DNA from: Prosthecobacter sp.
Lineage (GTDB): Bacteria > Verrucomicrobiota > Verrucomicrobiia > Verrucomicrobiales > Verrucomicrobiaceae
DNA: 64,000 bases
Direction of reading: 5' to 3'
Assembly (NCBI GenBank): GCA_019186985.1
Contig: JABARQ010000038.1
Coordinates: 1-64,000, forward strand
Part shown: piece by piece, positions 37,267 to 44,839 of the stretch
Position numbering within the stretch: position 1 is the first letter of the stretch
Layout: every line of letters starts with the position of its first letter
Notes under the pieces: generated by a model
What the model was told of the DNA's origin: nothing
Database searches by the model: none
What the model saw: only the letters and a program-made list of their open reading frames with translations
Program-made: the position numbers and the translations under genes

Positions 37267-38700
37267 TCACAGACTCGCTGTGATTTGCTCCGCCACCGCC
37301 TCAATCAACTGCTCCAGGCTGCCCGCAGCGACAATCGCGATGCTCTCCTGGTAGATGCCGCTGTCGTAAAGTTCGTTGGGCGGAAGGTAGGAGGCGCCCC
37401 AGTCGGCGGCGATGCTGGCGACGAGGATGACCTTGCCGGGGAAGCGGCGGCGGAGCTCGGTCTGAAGCAGGCTGTAGCTTTCCCCCTGCACGCCGATCCA
37501 GACGGCGTCGCCGATCTGCCAGAGGGCGACTTGAAGAGGGAAGCTGTTGCCGGGCGGCAGTTGGACAAGGCGATGGAGGAGTCGGTTTTTGCGCTCGGCG
37601 AGGGCGCGCAGGTCGGCGGCGCGGGTTTCATCCCCGGCTGCACGGGCGGAGGCTTCCTGGCGTTGAAGGTCGGCGAGGTCGTTTTGGACTTGTTCGACCG
37701 TGGGCTGGCCGGGGCGGTAGTTCAGGGGTTCATGCCAGCGTTGAAGCTTCCAGGCGGCTTTCGATGCGGGGTCGATGGGCTGGTGCTTCCATGAGCCAAG
37801 CGTGGCTCCGGAGACGACGGGACCGTCATACGCGAAGGTCGTTCCGGCGGCGGGAAGCGCGGTGAGGGCGGCCAGCGCGGCGTGACCGAGTTCGCGACCG
37901 TTGCGGTCTGCCACGGCGGTGTCGCCGACGAAGCCTTCGCGTGGTCCGAGTTCGCCGCTGGCGCCTTGCAGGAAGAGGCAGGGAGCGCCGCTGTCGGCCT
38001 CGATGACCTCGCGCATGGCACCGATGTAATCAGGGCTGATGAGCGTGTTCTCCCAGGCCAGCGTGGTCGGATGGCAGGCGTAGTTGACGATGCTGGCGAG
38101 CGTTTGGCCGGAGTCATCACTCACACGGGCAACAATGACGGTGTCATCCACGGGCACGCCGGGATTGTGCCCGCACACGAACTGCCTCCCGTCCCAGAAA
38201 TCGCGATGCGTGGCCAGTGAGCATCGGCCGCGTCCATAGACGATGCCCGCAGGCTTGAGCGAGGCGAGACACTGCTTCACAAGCGCCCCGGCTGTTTCAC
38301 CGAGCAAGTCCAGGTAAGGTGGAATCAGATCACCTCCAGGCAGATGGGCGCGGTCGAGGCCCATGAGGCCGGCGGCGTGCGTGTGCGAGAAGACGACGAG
38401 GATCTCCTCCCTGGCCACGCCGCTGATCTTCGCCGCCTGTGCGACGAGGCTGGCATGTTCCGTGGCACCCATGACACAATGATCCAGCGCGAGCACGACC
38501 TGCCGTGCATCGCCGTTCAACGGGGCAAACGCCGCCACGGTGGCACGCAGCGGGCGATGCACGCCGGTGGCGCGTTCATGCTTCGCCGCGCCCCACATGC
38601 GGTGGTAGATGTTCGCAGGAGGCGTGATGTCACTCCAGGCGAGGGCGAAGCGGCAGCGGCTCTGCGGCGTGGGGTCTTCGGTGCGGGACGGGGACGGCAT
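37267..38700 (-). CDS. Neutral/alkaline ceramidase-like hydrolase
   Basis: A 477-residue protein similar to the neutral ceramidase-like group found beside carbohydrate genes in Planctomycetes and Verrucomicrobia. Likely zinc ligands are in VFSHTHAAGLMG (near 107) and VNYACHPTTLAWEN (near 212), with GASGELGPREGF near residue 250. No signal peptide is evident from the start used. True ceramidase activity is not implied. It lies 58 bp upstream of no close partner; the beta-lactamase-fold gene is next on the same strand. Confidence 0.72.
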   Translation of the reverse strand: MPSPSRTEDPTPQSRCRFALAWSDITPPANIYHRMWGAAKHERATGVHRPLRATVAAFAPLNGDARQVVLALDHCVMGATEHASLVAQAAKISGVAREEILVVFSHTHAAGLMGLDRAHLPGGDLIPPYLDLLGETAGALVKQCLASLKPAGIVYGRGRCSLATHRDFWDGRQFVCGHNPGVPVDDTVIVARVSDDSGQTLASIVNYACHPTTLAWENTLISPDYIGAMREVIEADSGAPCLFLQGASGELGPREGFVGDTAVADRNGRELGHAALAALTALPAAGTTFAYDGPVVSGATLGSWKHQPIDPASKAAWKLQRWHEPLNYRPGQPTVEQVQNDLADLQRQEASARAAGDETRAADLRALAERKNRLLHRLVQLPPGNSFPLQVALWQIGDAVWIGVQGESYSLLQTELRRRFPGKVILVASIAADWGASYLPPNELYDSGIYQESIAIVAAGSLEQLIEAVAEQITASL

Positions 38701-38758
38701 CGGGATCAGACAACGGAGCGTGGTTGAACATCCTCGCAGCCCGGCTTGAACCCGGGTC

Positions 38759-40300
38759 TCAGGCGGGCCGGCCCCTGAGGGCGGGCCTGCGGTCGACTCC
38801 CTTGGGATTCATGGCGGTGATGCTGTCGAGGAAATGGATGGTGAGGCCGCCGGCATCCAGCCGGCAGGTCAGGGTGTCGCTGTGAGGAGTCTCGTAGTAG
38901 CGCCAGGTCAGAAGCAACGTTTGTTCGTCCTTCCAGGCGGCCGCGGCGGCGACCTTGAAGACCGTGCCAGGCTTCGGCCTGCCGCCGGAGATGAGGCGCG
39001 GCGGAGTGATGGGGATGCTGGTTTCGCCGAGCCGCCATCCCTTCAGCCCGCATTCGATGCGATGGCCGTCGGCCTCGAACACCAGGCTGTTGTCGCCAAG
39101 GCCGAGCGTGACTTTTTTCAGGCCGAATTCGTTAGGCTCCAGCTTGAAGCCGCCGATGAAGGCCGCCGCCGGGACGGCCGTGCTTTTCGGCGGCTGGAGT
39201 CGAAGCGTCTTCAGGACGCCGAGGTCGGCGTCGGTCGGCATGGGAGAGGTCAGCGCGGGCAGCAGGTGCTGCCAGACCAGGTCGAGCTGGCCCTGCATGT
39301 TCTTGTTCTCGCTGGTCATGACGATCACGGCGTCCTGCTCCGGCAGCACGAGGGTGAACTGACCAAAGGCGCCGTCGCCCCGGAAGGCGGTTCCCTGGCA
39401 GCGCCAGAACTGGTAGCCGTAGCCCTGCAGCCAGTCGTTCTTCGCCTTCGGCCGGTCGGGCTTGTCTCCACCGGTCTGCTGGATGTGGAATCGCGTCGCC
39501 TCCTCGATCCAGGATGCAGGAAGGAGCTGCCGGTCCTGCCACTGGCCTTTTTGCAGCAGCAGCTGGCCGAACTTCGCCAGGCCCTCGGTCTGGATGCTCA
39601 GGCCCCAGCCGCCGGTGTTGATGCCCCGGGGGCAGGTTTCCCAGCGCATGCCGGATACGCCCAGCGGTTCAAACAGGCGCGGCGTGAGATAGTCGAGGAT
39701 GGTCTGGCCGGTGAGCTTCTGGACGATGGCGCTGCACATGTAGGTGGCGGCGCTGTTGTACATGAACTGCGTGCCCGGCTTGTGGGCGATGTTCTGGGCC
39801 AGGAAGGTGCGCACCCAGTCCTCCGACTTCACACAAACCTGGGTCGGCTCCTTCTCATTGCCGGTGGACATGGTCAGCAGATCCTTCACCCGCATGGCGG
39901 CGAGGTTTTCGCTGACCTTTTCCGGCAGTTTGTCCGGAAAGAAGGAGATGACCTTGTCCTCGACGTTCAGCCGCTTTTCCGCCACGGCAAAACCGACCGC
40001 GGTGGAGGTGAAGCTCTTGCTCATCGAGTACATCGTGTGGACCAGGTCCGGTCCGTACGGATCCCACCAGCCTTCAGCCACCACCTTTCCATGACGCAGG
40101 ATCATGAGGCTGTGCAGCTCAAGCTTCTCCCGTTCGACCGCGGCGAGAAAGTCCAGGATGCCCCGCGCCGAGACGCCTTGAGATTCGGGCGTGCTGCGCG
40201 GCAGCCGCAAAGCTGTGGCTGCGGAGGAAACCGTGGGAAGCCACAGGCTGAACGAGGCCAGGCTGGCCTGTTTGAGAAGAGAACGACGGGTTGGGGACAT
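38759..40300 (-). CDS. Secreted serine hydrolase of the class C beta-lactamase fold
   Basis: A 513-residue protein with a Tat-like signal (MSPTRRSLLKQASLASFSLW). Catalytic motifs are SMSK (nucleophile Ser and Lys, near residue 93) and YNS (Tyr, near 183). Such proteins are usually esterases or peptidases acting on D-amino-acid or ester bonds rather than antibiotic-resistance enzymes. The C-terminal 130 residues form an extra beta-rich domain. Two identical palindromes lie 90-140 bp upstream of its start. Confidence 0.83.
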   Translation of the reverse strand: MSPTRRSLLKQASLASFSLWLPTVSSAATALRLPRSTPESQGVSARGILDFLAAVEREKLELHSLMILRHGKVVAEGWWDPYGPDLVHTMYSMSKSFTSTAVGFAVAEKRLNVEDKVISFFPDKLPEKVSENLAAMRVKDLLTMSTGNEKEPTQVCVKSEDWVRTFLAQNIAHKPGTQFMYNSAATYMCSAIVQKLTGQTILDYLTPRLFEPLGVSGMRWETCPRGINTGGWGLSIQTEGLAKFGQLLLQKGQWQDRQLLPASWIEEATRFHIQQTGGDKPDRPKAKNDWLQGYGYQFWRCQGTAFRGDGAFGQFTLVLPEQDAVIVMTSENKNMQGQLDLVWQHLLPALTSPMPTDADLGVLKTLRLQPPKSTAVPAAAFIGGFKLEPNEFGLKKVTLGLGDNSLVFEADGHRIECGLKGWRLGETSIPITPPRLISGGRPKPGTVFKVAAAAAWKDEQTLLLTWRYYETPHSDTLTCRLDAGGLTIHFLDSITAMNPKGVDRRPALRGRPA

Positions 40301-40391
40301 GGGGAAAGCTAGTCAGGTGAAGCGGTCAAGAACAAGCCCTGAGGAGCGAAAGTTGAGCCTGCGGGTAACAGGATGTTGCGGCCGTTGTAGA

Positions 40392-40441
40392 TTCGATGGT
40401 CAGTCGAATGGTTCCCGAGGCCGCTTCGATGGCCGTTCGAA
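40392..40441. promoter_or_regulatory. Twin TTCGA-N7-TCGAA palindromes
   Basis: TTCGATGGTCAGTCGAA (40392-40408) and TTCGATGGCCGTTCGAA (40425-40441) share arms, spacer length and much of the spacer, and start 33 bp apart (about three helical turns). They lie upstream of the leftward serine hydrolase gene and just after the alpha/beta hydrolase stop codon. A dimeric regulator site is possible. Confidence 0.4.
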
Positions 40442-40442
40442 G

Positions 40443-41216
40443 CTACTTCAAGCCCGTCACAAAATTGACCAGTTCCTGGCATTCGAAAAAAGACGGACCC
40501 ACCTTGTGGCCTTCGCCGGGGATGATTTTCACGGTGAAGGAGCCGCCGGCGGCTTCGTAACGTTCCTTGAGGATCCGGGTGTTGTCATCGTAAGGCACCA
40601 CGACATCGCTGTCGCCATGCACGGCAAACATGGGCACCTTGTTCATGGCGAGTCCGGCGAGGTTGTCGATGGGGTTGAATTCCTTCAGCCGCGCCATGAG
40701 CTCTGTTTCCGGCAGGCCGAAGTCGGCGAGGGTCTGCGGCTTCGAGTTCTTCAACGGCCAGCTGGCGAGATTGCAGACCGGGTAGATGCCGACCCAGGCC
40801 CTGATCTTGCCCGGGTTCCGAAACGCCCAGGCCAGAGTCATCATGCCGCCACGGCTCTGGCCGAGCAGGATGGGTTTCGCCGAAAAGCCGCGCTTCACCA
40901 TCGCCTCGTAAAAGAGGCTGAACTTTGCCGTGCTTTCCGGCGCTCCCCGCACCTCTCCAAGGTCGTGGCCCGCAAGACTGATGCCCGCGTTCATGAACGC
41001 CTCGAAGTACATCTTCCGGCCCGCCAGCGACACGCCGCCCTTCAGCGTCGGAGCATACCAGACCCAGGGTTTGCCCTCCGCGGGTGTCGGCGCGGCATAC
41101 ATCACGGCCTTGTGCCCGGCGACGTCCAGGATCTCAGGCGTCCTGGGCGTGGGTTCCTGCGCGAGAATCGGCAGGCTGTGGCTGATGAGGCCGAGTGCAA
41201 TCAGGAGTCGCTGCAT
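40443..41216 (-). CDS. Secreted alpha/beta hydrolase
   Basis: A 257-residue protein with a short signal peptide (MQRLLIALGLISHSLPILAQ). The nucleophile elbow is LLGQSRGGMMTL near residue 120. The Asp (HGDSDVVVPY) and His (PGEGHKVGP) of the triad are clear. It is probably a carboxylesterase or peptidase of the prolyl oligopeptidase-like group; substrate unknown. Confidence 0.82.
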   Translation of the reverse strand: MQRLLIALGLISHSLPILAQEPTPRTPEILDVAGHKAVMYAAPTPAEGKPWVWYAPTLKGGVSLAGRKMYFEAFMNAGISLAGHDLGEVRGAPESTAKFSLFYEAMVKRGFSAKPILLGQSRGGMMTLAWAFRNPGKIRAWVGIYPVCNLASWPLKNSKPQTLADFGLPETELMARLKEFNPIDNLAGLAMNKVPMFAVHGDSDVVVPYDDNTRILKERYEAAGGSFTVKIIPGEGHKVGPSFFECQELVNFVTGLK

Positions 41217-41258
41217 GATGAAGGGCTGCCGGAATTTCTGGTGAGGCGGAGGTGACGT

Positions 41259-41696
41259 TCAATCCTCCGCCCGTGTTTCACCGAGGTTCACCTGCTGGAT
41301 CAAGGAACGCAGCTCAGGCCCGGCAAGTCTGAGCTCTTCCCGGTGCGTGGCGACCAGACCGGCCAGGATGCGTTCGCCGCGGGCGGTCAGCCGGACATGC
41401 ACCTGCCTGCGGTCCCCCTCCGAGGCGCAGCGTTCGACAAGGTTCTCCAGCACCAGACGGTCGGTCAGGCCGACGGCGCTGTGATGGCGGATCAGCAAAC
41501 GGTCCGCCAGCTCGCCGATGGTGACATGGTCGCGTCCCGGGAAGCCCTTGATGACCAGCAGGGCCTGGTACTGCTGGGCGGTCACGCCCGCCGCCAGAGC
41601 CGCGTTTTCACTGAACCGGAGGAACTGGCGCAGCCGGAGCCGGAAGGCCGCGAGGTCTTCATACTGGGGCTTGGAGAGCGGCCTGCGTGCTGCCAT
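41259..41696 (-). CDS. MarR-family transcriptional regulator
   Basis: A 145-residue winged-helix protein beginning MAARRPLSKPQYEDL. The recognition region VTIGELADRLLIRHHSAVGLTDRL and wing ASEGDRRQVHVRLT (near 95) match MarR, including the conserved DxRxxxVxLT. The start at 41696 gives family length; a longer frame to 41891 crosses the promoter region. It diverges from the HPP membrane protein gene, with a palindrome between them that is the likely operator. Confidence 0.9.
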   Translation of the reverse strand: MAARRPLSKPQYEDLAAFRLRLRQFLRFSENAALAAGVTAQQYQALLVIKGFPGRDHVTIGELADRLLIRHHSAVGLTDRLVLENLVERCASEGDRRQVHVRLTARGERILAGLVATHREELRLAGPELRSLIQQVNLGETRAED

Positions 41697-41747
41697 GGCC
41701 CATGAGTGCTCCTGAAAGTGGCGTGACGCTACTTTTTGTTGAAAAGT

Positions 41748-41760
41748 ATCGTGATACGAT
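41748..41760. promoter_or_regulatory. Candidate MarR operator
   Basis: ATCGTGATACGAT is a perfect inverted repeat (ATCGT-GAT-ACGAT), overlapping a second one, GTATC-GT-GATAC (41746-41757). It lies between the divergent marR-type gene and the HPP gene, 51 bp from the former and 88 bp from the latter, where a MarR dimer would control both. Confidence 0.55.
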
Positions 41761-41848
41761 GCGTTTAGATGGAGCCGGGGCAACCAACCCAAGTCACCCC
41801 CGGCAAGTGCTCCCATGAAGCATGAACCTCCCCATTTTCTGATGCCGC

Positions 41849-42589
41849 ATGTCCAGGGCGGCGGCGCTTTCCCCTGCTGACATGCCTGCACCTGCGCTTC
41901 GTCATTGGCTGGGCATCGAGATTGTCGAGGTCAGCCCCTTGGAAAGGGCCGTTGCCGCCCTGGGCGGAGGCCTGTCCATTCTGATCCTGGTCCTGACGGC
42001 TTCCTGGGTGCTGCCTGGAGAAGGCGCGGCATGCGTGATCGCCTCGATGGGAGCCTCGGCGGTGCTGCTGTTTGGCGTGCCTCACGGTTCGCTCTCCCAG
42101 CCCTGGCCGGCCGTCGCCGGTCATTGCATCTCGGCCTTCATCGGCGTCGTCTGCGCCCGGCATGTTCCCCAGGCGCACCTGGCGGCGGCCTGCGCCGTGG
42201 GCTTTTCGATCGCCGCCATGCAGCAGCTTCGCTGCATTCACCCTCCCGGCGGTGCCACGGCCTTCACTGCGGTCATGGGCGGTCAGGCCGTGCATGAGCT
42301 GGGTTATCGGTTCGTGCTGATTCCGGTGCTCGCCAACGCCCTGCTGATGGTGCTGCTCGCCGTCATGATCAACTTCGCCTTCCGCTGGCGGCGTTATCCG
42401 GTGATTCTGAGCCGACCTCCAGCTCCGCAGAGACCGGCCTTGTCGGATTCATCGGTGAAGCACAGCCATGCCGAAGTTGTCGCCGCCCTGCGGTCAATCG
42501 ATTCCTTCGTGGACATCAGCGAGGAGGATCTGCTGCGGCTGGCTGGCCTGATCAACCGTTCGGGTGATCCGGATCTTGGCGCAAGATGA
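41849..42589 (+). CDS. HPP-family integral membrane protein
   Basis: A 246-residue protein with four to five membrane segments (about 35-180) and the family signature CIHPPGGATAFTAV near residue 130. A soluble tail of 60 residues follows. HPP proteins are thought to be transporters; a nitrite role is reported for plant/cyanobacterial members, but function here is unknown. Probably under control of the divergent MarR regulator. Confidence 0.85.
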   Translation: MSRAAALSPADMPAPALRHWLGIEIVEVSPLERAVAALGGGLSILILVLTASWVLPGEGAACVIASMGASAVLLFGVPHGSLSQPWPAVAGHCISAFIGVVCARHVPQAHLAAACAVGFSIAAMQQLRCIHPPGGATAFTAVMGGQAVHELGYRFVLIPVLANALLMVLLAVMINFAFRWRRYPVILSRPPAPQRPALSDSSVKHSHAEVVAALRSIDSFVDISEEDLLRLAGLINRSGDPDLGAR

Positions 42590-42642
42590 GGGATGCGGCT
42601 TCGCCTGGCGGCCGAAGCTGCGGTGCATGATGGCGCTGACGT

Positions 42643-43084
42643 TCACTTCCACCGCCATCTGTCGTCCTTCTCCTGCACGGAGCGCGGACCGTCGCCGTCG
42701 AGCCAGGTCCTGGCCTCGGAATTGCCTAACAAAAAGGAATCCAAGAAGGCGGTGCTGACGCGGCGGCGGTTCGGGCTCCTTGCATGACCTTCGCCGGGCG
42801 GCGCACGTTCGCGGAAGGCTCCGTGTTCGGCGTCCTTCAGCACGAGTTCATTATGGGTTGCTCTCGCGCGAGCCTCCGAGCCCGTGACTGTAAGGCACGA
42901 CGGGCGCGGCCTTGGTCGTCGCAGGCGGATGCACGCGGACGGGCAAAGCGCGGTCGCGTCCGGCATCCTGCACGGTGAGGTCGAGCGGAGCCGCGTGCAC
43001 GGTCTCCGGCAGTTCGAGCGGATCGTGGGCGAAAACAGTGCTGGCGGCGAAACAGGAAATCAGGGTGAAGCTGACGGACTTCAT
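42643..43084 (-). pseudogene. Alpha/beta hydrolase (dienelactone-hydrolase-like) with internal deletion
   Basis: The first 78 codons from the ATG at 43084 encode a signal peptide and the start of a secreted hydrolase up to PYSHGLGGSRESNP, then stop at 42851. A second frame, overlapping at about 42865, reads NELVLKDAEHGAF and ends WLDGDGPRSVQEKDDRWRWK at 42643, which is the C-terminus of the same family. The central part, roughly 200 residues with the nucleophile, is missing and the frame is shifted. It lies 28 bp after the small membrane protein gene. Confidence 0.75.
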
Positions 43085-43112
43085 GGCTTCTGAGGCAACT
43101 GGCGGGAGGCAG

Positions 43113-43538
43113 CTAGATCGAGGCGATCCAAACAAAACCTGGTGTGATGATGAGGGCATAACTGCACGCATTCATTGCCACCGCCATTTGCACACAATTC
43201 ATAATAGAGGCTTGTTTCAGCATTAAGCGCAAAACCAAGTATTCGACGATCACGGACATCAAAAGTGCCCAGCCTATTGCAGTCGTTACTGTGAGCGCCT
43301 TGCCGGCTGTTTCGAGGCCACGTATTCCTCCTTGGTTTAAAGACAGTCCGACAAAAAAGGAGGCAATGTTGGCTGCGAGCGCGGCTCGAAGGGATGCAAC
43401 CACGCTTATAGAATTCTTGCCAAGCCAACGAATCGTAAATGACTCTGCTCCAAGAACTAACGGAGACAGATACAACGCGATCAGATATGGAAAATGACCT
43501 GCAAGTATGGTGTTTGCCAAGATCAGGGCCAGTTTCAT
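43113..43538 (-). CDS. Small polytopic membrane protein of unknown function, coupled to the ynb-like operon
   Basis: I recognise no family. The 141-residue protein has about four membrane segments and one short Arg/Lys loop (RWLGKNS). Its ATG overlaps the stop of the PAP2/phosphatase gene in ATGA (43535-43538), so it is translationally coupled to the lipid operon. The gene is visibly more AT-rich than its four operon partners, suggesting it was added later. A role in lipid transport or anchoring is only a guess. Confidence 0.7.
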   Translation of the reverse strand: MKLALILANTILAGHFPYLIALYLSPLVLGAESFTIRWLGKNSISVVASLRAALAANIASFFVGLSLNQGGIRGLETAGKALTVTTAIGWALLMSVIVEYLVLRLMLKQASIMNCVQMAVAMNACSYALIITPGFVWIASI

Positions 43539-44839
43539 TTCGTTGCTTGGGCGCGCTGAATTTCAGGGGCATCAGGAAAAGGGTTTAAAATGGCCAAGGG
43601 TTCGACCTTGCAAATGATCGTCCGGGCTTCGTTGAAGTTCCGGGCCTCCCCGGCCTGCACCAGCCAGCGTGCAGCAATCTGGGCCGAGCGCTGCAGACCG
43701 AGCTGGCAGTGCAGGTAAACCCGCCTGCCCGACGCCCGCTCATGGTGGATGAGGTCGAGGGCCTGACGGATTTGCTCCTCCTTGAGCGGCACGAGGTCCA
43801 GCAGAGGAAGGTTGTGATACACGGCCTCCTCCCGAAAAGGGGCGGGTGCGGTTGATTCGGCGGTGAGGTCCACCACGGCAAGCGGCCCCTGACGGCACAG
43901 CAGACGGGACTCACGGGTGGTGAGCCTGCGGCCAAACATCACACCCTTGCAGACCTCGTGCCAGCCTGGGATGCGGTTTAGCCAACGACGTTGGTACCAA
44001 CGGGCTGCGATCAGAACCGGGAGCAGGCACCATTCCGCAGCGGGCGAAAGCGTGCCGTTTTCCTTGCCGAGCAGACGTGACCGGCCCGTGGCGTAGGCCA
44101 GGGAGAAGATGCCGCAGGCCAGGCAAGGCCAGAAGAAAACCCAACAGGCCAGCCCTGGGCCGGCGAAGGCCAGGGCGGCTGCGCCGTATCGACATGCCAT
44201 TTTGGAGGAGGGGTTGTGTGTGCCCGGCTGACGCGGATCGGGAACCAGCGCCGCAACGATCCAGGCCATGACAAACCCGCCAGCCACGTCCACCAGGTGA
44301 TGCTGCCAGACCAAGAGTGTGGAGGCGCCAATGAGCATGAACCAGACCTTGGTCAGGCGTCTTGGCAGACCTCGGAGGTGAGCGCCATAAAACACCCAGA
44401 CGAGGGAGCGCAGGCTGATGTGCAGGGACGGGGCGAGGTTGTAAGGCTGGTCATTGGAATACAGCGCCTCAAACAACGGGGCGGTCCAGCCTGCGGGCTC
44501 GGGTCGTGGCAGGCCCAGCTTGAGCGGGAACAGCAGGAAGAAAAAGCCGCTGGCGAGGGTGACCAGAATCAGCCGTTTTGTGAGCAGGCTCAGCTCCAGG
44601 CGGCTTCCACACAGGAAGAAGGCGCCGCAGAAGAAGAGGTCGAGGGACCAGTAGGGAACCACCAACTCCCTGACAAAGGGGATGTGCCGCTCCCACTCGA
44701 ACATCAGTGTCGGCACGTCGCCGCGAGTGGCGGTGAACTGATTGCAGAAACTGTAAACCAGGATGAACAAGCCGCCCGCGAGCGACAGCCGCCACAAAGC
44801 AGGAAGGAAGAGGCCGGGCTCGCGGGATGAGGTGTTCAT
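43535..44839 (-). CDS. PAP2 / dual-specificity phosphatase fusion (YnbD-like)
   Basis: A 434-residue protein. The N-terminal 220 residues carry six membrane segments and a PAP2_3-type lipid phosphatase/transferase site: GLPRPEP, APSLHISLR and WQHHLVDVAGG, giving the two His and Asp expected. Further membrane segments follow. The last 130 residues are a cytoplasmic dual-specificity phosphatase with HCQLGLQRSA (Cys nucleophile near residue 378). This layout matches E. coli YnbD. The start at 44839 is supported by an ATGA overlap with the upstream gene. Both phosphatase domains could act on phospholipid phosphates; this is inference. Confidence 0.87.
   Translation of the reverse strand: MNTSSREPGLFLPALWRLSLAGGLFILVYSFCNQFTATRGDVPTLMFEWERHIPFVRELVVPYWSLDLFFCGAFFLCGSRLELSLLTKRLILVTLASGFFFLLFPLKLGLPRPEPAGWTAPLFEALYSNDQPYNLAPSLHISLRSLVWVFYGAHLRGLPRRLTKVWFMLIGASTLLVWQHHLVDVAGGFVMAWIVAALVPDPRQPGTHNPSSKMACRYGAAALAFAGPGLACWVFFWPCLACGIFSLAYATGRSRLLGKENGTLSPAAEWCLLPVLIAARWYQRRWLNRIPGWHEVCKGVMFGRRLTTRESRLLCRQGPLAVVDLTAESTAPAPFREEAVYHNLPLLDLVPLKEEQIRQALDLIHHERASGRRVYLHCQLGLQRSAQIAARWLVQAGEARNFNEARTIICKVEPLAILNPFPDAPEIQRAQATK

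Noticed and set aside
42593..42787. Small plus-strand gene of 64 codons
   Set aside because: It is antisense to the hydrolase pseudogene's C-terminal part and shows no independent coding signal.
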